Part shown: in pieces, positions 56,640-64,000 of the stretch
Position numbering within the stretch: position 1 is the stretch's first letter
Layout: every line of letters starts with the position of its first letter
NCBI GenBank assembly: GCA_030435675.1
Contig: CM059625.1
Location: forward strand, 14,074,001-14,138,000
Reading direction: 5' to 3'
DNA: 64,000 bases
DNA from: Steinernema hermaphroditum
Taxonomy: Eukaryota > Nematoda > Chromadorea > Rhabditida > Steinernematidae
Notes under the pieces: generated by a model
The model's input: only the letters and a program-made list of their open reading frames with translations
Databases searched by the model: none
What the model was told of the DNA's origin: nothing
Position numbers and translations under genes: made by a program

Positions 56640-57305
56640 CGGTTTTAGTTGTTTTTTAAAATTATTATGTGGATTATTAACATTACGTTCAAATGTCTAT
56701 AACCCAAACTTCAGAACGTGGAACGACAGGCCAGTGTCATTTAATGACTCACCGGAACTTCATCCCTCGGATTGTCGCTTCGGCTCGGCAATCGATAACA
56801 GAAGGCTATTGCACGTCAAGCTGTTAAGAAGGATTTCATGAAGAGAACATGTTCCTCACTCTCTTTTTTCTTTCCATGTTGGAGACGAGTTCTCTAAAAC
56901 GTCGCGTATGAGCATGGTGCTCAAATGCTTAGGTTGAGCCGATTTAGATCAATCGGTAGCAACATCACTTGGCCACATGAAAACTCTTTTTTCCGATTAG
57001 CAGCAAACAATGCCCAGCACGACTTCATTCCTTTGATGTCTATCAGTTACCACGACCAGACACCGCTAATTTATTCAGTCTGTGCGGCTGTCGATGGCTG
57101 AGCGCAAAAGTGCATTCATAGGTCGCTATCACACACAACGCATGTGAGCATTTTCGCGTTTTCGCTTCATTTCTTAGCTATTTCGCAAGCAATAAAGTGC
57201 GCATATAACCGATATTCTTTTAAGGTTATAAGATACTGAATGTAATATTTGCATTTTCGACGCGCGAGTGCAGTTTTTTTGCCTTTGACCATCTTTAACT
57301 TTTAG
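56640..57305. other. Intergenic region
   Basis: AT-rich sequence without recognisable genes between the copine and the Ulp1-like gene. A CTTTTAG acceptor-like site directly precedes the next ATG and could be a trans-splice site. Confidence 0.5.
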
Positions 57306-58044
57306 ATGTCTTCCTTTGTTCTGGACCCACCACCTACACCTCCTGACCTCTCCTCCACTGTCCCGGAAAGCCTTTCGGAACGAGAGCAGTCTCTTCAAAA
57401 ATTAAAAGGCGATGGCTGGCTGGACGACAACATCGTCTTTGATTATCTCCGAATGAAGTTTCCGGAGTGTGTCGTGGTCGACACCGTCGTGTGGAGCAAA
57501 ACTCACTACGATTTCAAAAAATACCATGTCCCGACTTCACGAACTTCGTTTGCTTCCACGCGCGCGCTCATTCCGGTGTGGCAAAGTCATCCACTCCACT
57601 GGATGATGGCTGTTTTGGATCTTGAAGCAGGTCTCGTTGTCCACTTTGACCCCTTGCACCAAACCCTCAGCCAGCAGGCGGTCAGCAAGCTCTTTATCAT
57701 TGCCGACCTGCTCATGGAAGCCTACCATGGTCCGAATGGAGAACGTCCGGATGTAAGCATAAGGAGGGCGTCGCCGAAGACCTTCGTGAGGCAGGAAGAC
57801 GGGAACAACTGTGGACCGTTGGCCTGCATGATTGCATACGGCGTCGTCCACGGCACGCCTCTTCACGATATAACCGTGGAGGACATAAAGGTCTGGAGGC
57901 AGGAAACCTTTGATTTCCTAGTTGCGAACACTCCGCCTCCTTTTCCGCGAGGAAGACTCCAAGGTCATGAGGTTAGCCGTCTGTATTCTGATGTATATTG
58001 ACTCACGCTTCTTGTAGGAGCGTTCAGAACCCGTGCAGCCGTAA
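57306..58044 (+). CDS. Ulp1/SENP-type cysteine protease (C48)
   Basis: A predicted SUMO/Nedd8-type protease. Exon 1 (57306-57971) is followed by a 46-nt intron and a short exon 2 (58018-58044), giving 230 aa; reading through the intron would stop at 57,999-58,001 instead. The catalytic order His-Asp-Gln-Cys is intact: H98 in PLHWMMAVLD, D115 in VHFDPLHQ, Q163 and C169 in RQEDGNNCGPLAC. The opening GDGWLDDNIVFDYLR is the usual Ulp1 substrate-cleft start. It lacks the long N-terminal region of SENP1/ULP-1 and is close to SENP8/NEP-like or transposon-carried Ulp1 proteins in size. The single long exon contrasts with its intron-rich neighbours, so a retrocopy or a transposon gene is possible, though no terminal repeats were seen. 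The start follows TTTTAG by no gap. Confidence 0.85.
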
Positions 58045-58899
58045 CTCCAGTGGTTGCCGTGAGAGCGTTTGAGAGTTCAAGATCACAGCAAAGTCGAGAA
58101 ATCCGCATTGTGGAACTCTTTCGAAGAATCCTTCAACGAACCTTGGCAAAAAGAAGTACTGTTTATGTCGATTATTATTATGCTCTGTAGATTAGTTTTA
58201 TTCTGCTCATTGTGAAACAGATGTACAATACAAGAAGTTCGGTTCTTTCTGTCACTGTTTTGATGGGATCGTGCATTACGTATTCGAATTGGGTTTATAA
58301 AAGCTAAGTGCTCATAGACCGTTTAAGGATTCACACTCTACTTACTTCTGTGCATCTGGACAGTGATCTGATTGAACAAACAATAAATTAATTTATGAAT
58401 CAAATACATAAACAGCGAATAATAAAAAAAACAACAATCGACGGCACAATATTAAGTGGAAAACAGGAGTTGAGCAGTAACGAGCAAATTGGATATGTGA
58501 TGGAAGTTAAGTAAGATATGTGGGTCGGTCCTCGAGGGTGTGAGCCTTTGGTAAGTCGAGATCGATGCCTGCGTGCGACGGTGCGTAAGATCGACTAATC
58601 ATCGACGCTTGGTAAGCTGCAATGAGGGAACGTCAACATTATTTACAGACCCACTAATCTGTTTTTGTTTTCCCCATCTTTCAACTGACGTTTTTTCCTT
58701 TCACTTTATACCCAGCGTAACAGTTAGCGGAATGCGCATAGGATGACAGGATGAGACGTCGCCACTCGGCTCAAGTGACAGTTTTTACGCCCGCGCGGAT
58801 AAGCGCAATCGCAAATAGTCAACTAGCTGTTTGTGTCGATACCAATAGCGCCCAGCTGACCACGTCGTTTTTTTTTTGTTTGCAACTTCCGCTCTAAGC
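58045..58899. other. Convergent intergenic region
   Basis: Between the Ulp1-like gene (+) and the LRR gene (-). It holds both 3' regions: AATAAA-type signals occur at about 58,381 and 58,420 on the plus strand. No coding signal was seen. Confidence 0.5.
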
Positions 58900-60961
58900 T
58901 CACGTCGAACGGACACAAAACTCACCGCCACTCATTATCCTATGCTCGTCCTCGATCTCTTGGTCCTTCTGTTTTTTGTGACGATGACTCATGCCATAGC
59001 GGATAAGGGCAAGTAGGCAAATGCTGATCATGAGGATTGTAAGAATGATCGCTGAACACTTTTGCGTATCGAATCGGAAATAATTCATGTGTTTACCGAG
59101 AATGATCCATCCGACATAGTTCAATGCTCTTGCTTGCAGCGGTTGGGGGACATCGAACTGACAGAGGTCTTCATCTCGGAGTCGGGTGCCTGGAATGGGG
59201 CAGTTGTTGAAGGACGCCTCGCAGACGGCCACGCAGTTAGGCTTGTCTATGTCGATGTCGGCGTTGCTTCGAAGGAGTTTGCGGAACCATTCAAGGTTGC
59301 TATCACAAAGCCACGGGTTGTCTAAACGAAAGTTCACAAAATGTTTGACTAATTCATATACTCATCACAAACAGCACTTTGTAATGTATAGGAACAGCTG
59401 AAAACCAAAAACAGAGCCGTAGCAAGTCGTAACTTACTGCAGGCGTAGATGACTCTCCTGTCGTTCGGTTCCGGCTGAAAGCTGCTATCAAAGACATTCA
59501 TTGGAAGTGTTTGCAATTGATTATTGCTAATGTCGAGATGGCGGATGCTGCGAAGATTTGCAAAAGTAAACGGCTCAACGATTCCAATGCGATTTCCGGA
59601 AACGTCGATCGAGTACAGATCCTCCAGTCCAAAGAACATGTCCGTTCTTAGACTGCAACATCATTTTTTCATGAATTATGTCAACTTGAGTTAACATACA
59701 CTGAAAGTCGGTTTTTGTTCAAAATAATCGCCTGGAGTTTGTTTGCTTTCTGGAACGCGCCCTTCTCTATTGTGTCGACTGCCGCTTCAGACATTTCCAA
59801 TCGGATAAGATTGGGTGTGTACTGTAATGGAATATATAAGGTAATCTAATTTCACGTCTACATACCACAAAAGCGTTTTGCGGTATGGTGACGATGGGTG
59901 TTTCGCCGATACCCAACGTTCGCAGTTCCCGTACATAGAAGAACATGTCGGTATTCCATTCAAGGAACTTGTTTCCAGTTACGTAAAGATACTGAAGACT
60001 CGGTACGCCTTTCAGTGCCTCTCTTTGAATGTTTTCGATGCCGTTGAATTCGAGCGAGAGCGAGGTGAGCTGAGGAAAATACAGCGCACCGCGTGGAACA
60101 TCGCTGATCTAGACAAAAGATTTATAACTCATCGACGCGCTTGGAATTGCTTCTACCTGATTAAGACCCAAATTCAAATTCGTAAGGGACTCCTGATTAA
60201 CCAAAGCGGCACTGGGGATTTGACGCAGATTGTTCGTTTCGAGACTCAGTTCCCGAAGACTCCTCAACGGACGAAACACTTCTTCGCTCAGGCTGTCGTC
60301 GGTCAGACGATTTCCGGCTAGTTCAAGCTTCAAAAGTATATCGCGACTTTCGAAGTTCGCAAAAGCGTTGGCAGTCAAAAATTGCAGCCGATTTCTATTC
60401 AAGTAGAGTTTTCTTAGATTTCTAAGACGTTGAATGCCAGCTGCTTGAGTGATTTGACCAAGGGTGTTGTCGGTTAGGTCCAGTTCGACGAGAGAGCTGA
60501 TAAGGGTGCCTTCGAAAGCATTTTCGTGGATCATGCTGAGGGTGTTGCGATTGAGGACCAGACGAGCTATGGTGAAGCCTTGAAAGGCGTTTGCTGGTAT
60601 CATAGAGATGGCAGTATCGATTATAGTTAAGGAATCGATCTAAAAAAACAGTTAAGCAGCCCTGTGGTTTGTTGGGGTGGCGCCTCAGCTCACAAGAATC
60701 GAGCTAAGCGATGACTAGCGTGTTTAATTTTGATAGACTTTATTTTAACCAACTTACAGCAAGACTCTTCGCAGCTTGTATGCTGTTTAGAGCATTCTGG
60801 AGACTGCCAGCTTGTTCACAAATAATTGCCACTGGCTCATATATGGAAGGTGCGCATCGGCATGGCCCTTGTAGAGCTGGGCATTGAGCGATCGCTACAG
60901 TGGGTAACAGAATAAGGGTCAGTAGTTTGAGAATGTCAAATCCTGGACTACTAAACGTCAT
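58900..60961 (-). CDS. Secreted leucine-rich-repeat transmembrane protein (eLRRon-like)
   Basis: A type I membrane protein of about 562 aa. Six exons, all in phase: 60961-60758, 60639-60157, 60108-59866, 59821-59700, 59652-59438, 59321-58900. The signal peptide (ILKLLTLILLPTVAIAQ) is followed by a cysteine-rich cap (CPALQGPCRCAPSIYEP), about eleven LRRs (for example LRKLYLNRNRLQFL, IRHLDISNNQLQTL), a C-terminal cap NPWLCDSNLEWFRKLL with four cysteines, one membrane segment (SAIILTILMISICLLALIRY) and a short basic then acidic tail. The layout is that of nematode extracellular-LRR proteins of the LET-4/EGG-6 kind, which organise apical matrix in epithelia; that assignment is by layout and the SIYEP cap only. 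There is no kinase or Ig domain, so it is not a Trk or LRIG protein. Confidence 0.85.
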
Positions 60962-62967
60962 TCTCTGAAATGAATCGCTGATTCTGCGGTACAGGTTTGG
61001 TGGTGCCGCGCAAGCTTCAAAGGATATCGTATGCAACAAACGCCCGAAAACTGGTCATTGAAAACGATCGCCTGTCACTGAGGACATGCGATTGATGCTT
61101 GAGGTGTGAGACGAATATTTAGACGAAATGTCGTCGTAGGTGTTCGACCGTTCCAGATAAGCCTCCAATATGATTAGATCATCGCGTAGTGAGCAGCGAA
61201 AGCGCGAAGACAAAGAGCTAATCCAACGATCAGCCGAATTGAAACGTTGTCCAAACACTGACTAATCACAATGGCTGGTGCGTGTGCACCTGTCAAGAAG
61301 CTAGCCATGTGTAGATCAAGTTCGAGCAGAAAGGAAATTGAGCCATGACAGGAAAGGGTTGGGAGAGATGCGGGGTGTATTTATGTACCTGACTGAAATG
61401 TACCGATACGAGGGAGTGACCAACGGCGAGGCAAAGAGTACACAATTGAACGCAATGGGCGATGGCCAGTGGAGGTGGCGGACTGTCGACGGAGTGCTCG
61501 ACTGGACAAACACGAAATCCGCGCAGAGCGCAAAAATGTTGTGGGGGGCACTAGAACATCACAATGAGAAGCCCAGCTACGCAGAAATCCGGGGTCTAGA
61601 GTTGGGTTGTGAGAACTGTTATCCAGCCTTGTATCGTCTAAAGTGCGATGGAAATGCTCTTTTGTACACGAACATGTTTACACAGCTTCCTGAAGAAACT
61701 ATATCTAATTAAAATCCAATAACCAAGCGCCGTAATCACCAAAGGGAAAGTTACGCAATACTAGATCATGACTCATTTTTGTCTCCACTACGGCTTACGA
61801 ACTGAAGTGACCACGCGCCGCACGGTAATGGTCACTATTTGTTGCTTGGATGAACAAGTGTCAACTGTTTGCTTGCTGACAGTTTAACCTCAATTGCGTG
61901 TTCGTCAAACAAACTTCTTATGCAGAGTGATGCTGAAATGCGGGTTCAGGATATGTCTCAGACAATGACAACAAGAGGACCTGGATGAAAACGATTGTAC
62001 ATATAAAATAGGGACTATTTGAACTTCGGAATAGTGAGTGTCCGAACAGCGCGTACGTGCGTTTTTAGTTTTCGAAGAGCGAACTGAGATGTCACTTATG
62101 AGTAGTAGTCAGTGTCGTGCTCTGCCGAGATAATTTGTCATCGCGGGCTATTGTTGATTTATTTTTCAAGAAAGCGACCCATAACCATCGGGTATAAGGC
62201 TCATAACAGATTCGTATCAGTAAACGTGGTCGCCCATAAGCATGTTAAGTAGCTATAGACGATATTGAAGTTTCTTTTTCTCGATAGTACTTGAGCGAGG
62301 GCAACTAGTTTTGCACATAAGTTTATAAAGTGCTGTTACCTCTAAGAAGCTCTCCAACAGCACCGTGATTGCTGCCTACAGGGTGGAACTCCAGTGCATC
62401 TGTCACCTTCAAAGGCGCAAAGCAGCTCCAGAATTACGGTCCTTTGTGCGAAGGAAATAAATGGTGACATAACAGCAGCTCTAGGACGACATGCTGGGAA
62501 TTCTCATCGTTCGGTCGTCATTTTTGTCGTCACGGACATTTCGCACGGTTGCGCACAAATAGCGCTACTTCGCAAATCGTGGCGATTGATCGATCCACGT
62601 TTGCTTTCATCATAGCCCATATTAACAATTTTCCTGAAAACAGGGATCAACAAAGATTAGGATAAAGTTTCTGCGAAAAAATGAAGCTAAAATTGATGAG
62701 TAGACCTAGTGCCTACGCTTTTGTATGCCATTATCTCATATACGCTGATGTATGTACAAATCTATACAAATCGGAACGTTTTTCGTCATCAATTTTCAGC
62801 TCTCAACCCTTATACACCTTTTGTTCCGCGTTCTATTCTTGTGTAGCTCAGTAAATTGTGATATCAAGTAATATCTTGTCTCATTTGTAAACTTTTTCAG
62901 TGTACGACCAAACTTCACTTTGTAAATATGGTTTGCCCTCCCGTTAATGAGTACTGGTTTTGTTTAG
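60962..62967. other. Divergent intergenic region
   Basis: 2 kb between the LRR gene and the recognisable part of adenosine deaminase. It should hold both promoters and the unseen first exon(s) of the deaminase. A 124-codon open frame at 61,338-61,712 shows no domain and no splice partners. Confidence 0.5.
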
Positions 62968-63982
62968 GTCGAACTTCATCTGCATTTGGACGGTTCTATC
63001 CGCTACGACACAATTCTTGATCTGGCCCAGTAAGTGCACGGCATTTATAATACGTCACATAAGTCGGTGCTTGCAGAAAGAAGCAGATTGACCTGCAGGG
63101 CGCTAAGACGGTTGACGAGTTGAAAAAACTTGTTGTGACCCACGAACCTGCAAGTTTGTCCAAAGTGCTGGCGGCATTCAGCATTTTTCTGCCAGTCGTT
63201 ACGTAAGTGATTGTCAAACATGCAACAAACAATCTTGCTCTTTCAAGGGGTGATAAGGAAGCCATCGAACGTATTGCGTACGAGCTCTGTGAAGATCAAA
63301 ACAAGAATGGAGTTGCTTACTTTGAGGCTCGTTACTCTCCTCACTTTCTCTGTGACACTGTCCCTCATCACTTGTCGAACGGAGAGCCTGCTACCGGAAA
63401 ACTGACTCCTCGTGAGGTCATTCATGCTTTGAAGCGTGGACTCGATCGTGGTGAAGCTAAATTCGGAGTCAAGGCGCGCTCGATCCTATGCTGTATCCGA
63501 GGGTTTGAGGATTGGAATAACGAGATTCTGGAGTTGGGTTAGTCAGAGTGGAAAATTGAGATGTTTATCTCTCTACTTTTAGCAACCACTATGCGGGAAT
63601 ATGGAGTTGTGGCAATTGACGTAGCCGGGTGCGCACATGGCGCTGATGAGCAGTATGAAGAGAGCGTTGTGCGTGTTTTCCAGGAGGCTGCAAAGCGCGG
63701 AATTCATCGCACCGTCCACGCCGGCGAAAGTGGTGGAGCTAAGGAAGTGTGCATTGTAAACGTGTCTGGATTAACAACGGTTGAAATATTCATATTTTAG
63801 GCCATCGAACGCATGAAAGCACAGCGTATTGGTCACGGCTACCGGCTAATCCTCGATGAAGATGCTTACAAGAAGCATGCCATTGAAGAGCAGACACACC
63901 TTGAAGAATGTCCGTATTTATCAGTCATGACTGGTTCTGTTGAACTCGACTGGCCCAGAAATCCCATCGGTCGCATTTTTCG
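62968..63982 (+). CDS. adah-1: Adenosine deaminase, partial (both ends missing)
   Basis: Zn2+ enzyme converting adenosine to inosine in purine salvage. Five exons are readable, all in phase: 62968-63029, 63077-63202, 63248-63537, 63583-63755, 63801-63982. The first holds the metal motif VELHLHLDGSI; later ones hold the substrate region EARYSPHFL, then VVAIDVAGCAHG, the catalytic HAGE in TVHAGESGGA, and the RIGHGYR metal/catalytic histidine motif. The last exon (ECPYLSVMTGSVELDW) ends at a GTAGTA donor and the gene continues beyond the window. The start exon is not found; the sequence just before 62,968 has an in-frame ATG but no room for an intron. The symbol is taken from the C. elegans orthologue and is a likely, not proven, match. 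Confidence 0.9.
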
Positions 63983-64000
63983 GTAGTATTCAGTGAATCA

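Noticed and set aside
61338..61712. 124-codon plus-strand frame between the LRR and deaminase genes
   Set aside because: No domain, no splice partners, and composition similar to the flanking non-coding DNA.

Overview
The window reads as nuclear DNA of a nematode, probably clade V (Caenorhabditis / Pristionchus / strongylid side). Genes are cut into many exons by introns that are mostly 40-60 nt, with GTAAGT-like donors and TTTTCAG/TTTAG acceptors, and the best-recognised proteins (NCA/NALCN channel, TWK channel, MPP-beta, adenosine deaminase, copine) resemble nematode family members. No bacterial operon, CRISPR array or rRNA is present. Species cannot be fixed from the sequence alone.

Layout. 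1-17,395: a satellite array that runs off the left edge, built of a 92-bp monomer. It is homogeneous on the left, picks up region-specific variants after about 11.4 kb, and ends in a 1,457-bp higher-order repeat. 17,470-18,950: decayed coding pieces next to the satellite, including a cysteine-desulfurase-like fragment. 18,950-24,800: gene-poor, with one small inverted-repeat element. 24,802-33,520 (+): a complete NCA/NALCN sodium-leak channel gene in 34 exons. 33,708-40,074 (-): a complete two-pore (TWK/K2P) potassium-channel gene in 11 exons, tail to tail with nca and 187 bp from it. 40.1-45.2 kb: gene-poor, with two tRNA-like fossils. 46,032-47,279 (-): an intronless FMRFamide-receptor-like GPCR. 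47,988-50,782: a PIF/Harbinger DNA transposon with TTA target duplication, DDE transposase and MADF-like protein. 50,783-53,303 (-): mitochondrial processing peptidase beta in 11 exons; its stop codon is the transposon's target site. 54,480-56,558 (+): a copine. 57,306-58,044 (+): a Ulp1/SENP-type cysteine protease. 58,900-60,961 (-): a secreted, membrane-anchored leucine-rich-repeat protein. 62,968 to the right edge (+): adenosine deaminase, cut off by the window.

Two leak-channel genes of opposite effect (Na+ leak and K+ leak) lie side by side; the rest looks like an ordinary mix of housekeeping and membrane genes. The most unusual items are the satellite that is stop-free in all three forward frames, the Harbinger insertion exactly on the mppb stop codon, the Q-T-rich tail of the K2P channel, and a 34-nt break in nca that fits no canonical intron. 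A one-base frame loss in mppb, one in the transposon MADF gene, and a corrupted satellite unit at 9.6 kb suggest that some base-level assembly errors remain, so single frameshifts should not be read as pseudogenes without resequencing. All exon borders were read by eye from splice signals, reading phase and family similarity; no alignment was run.
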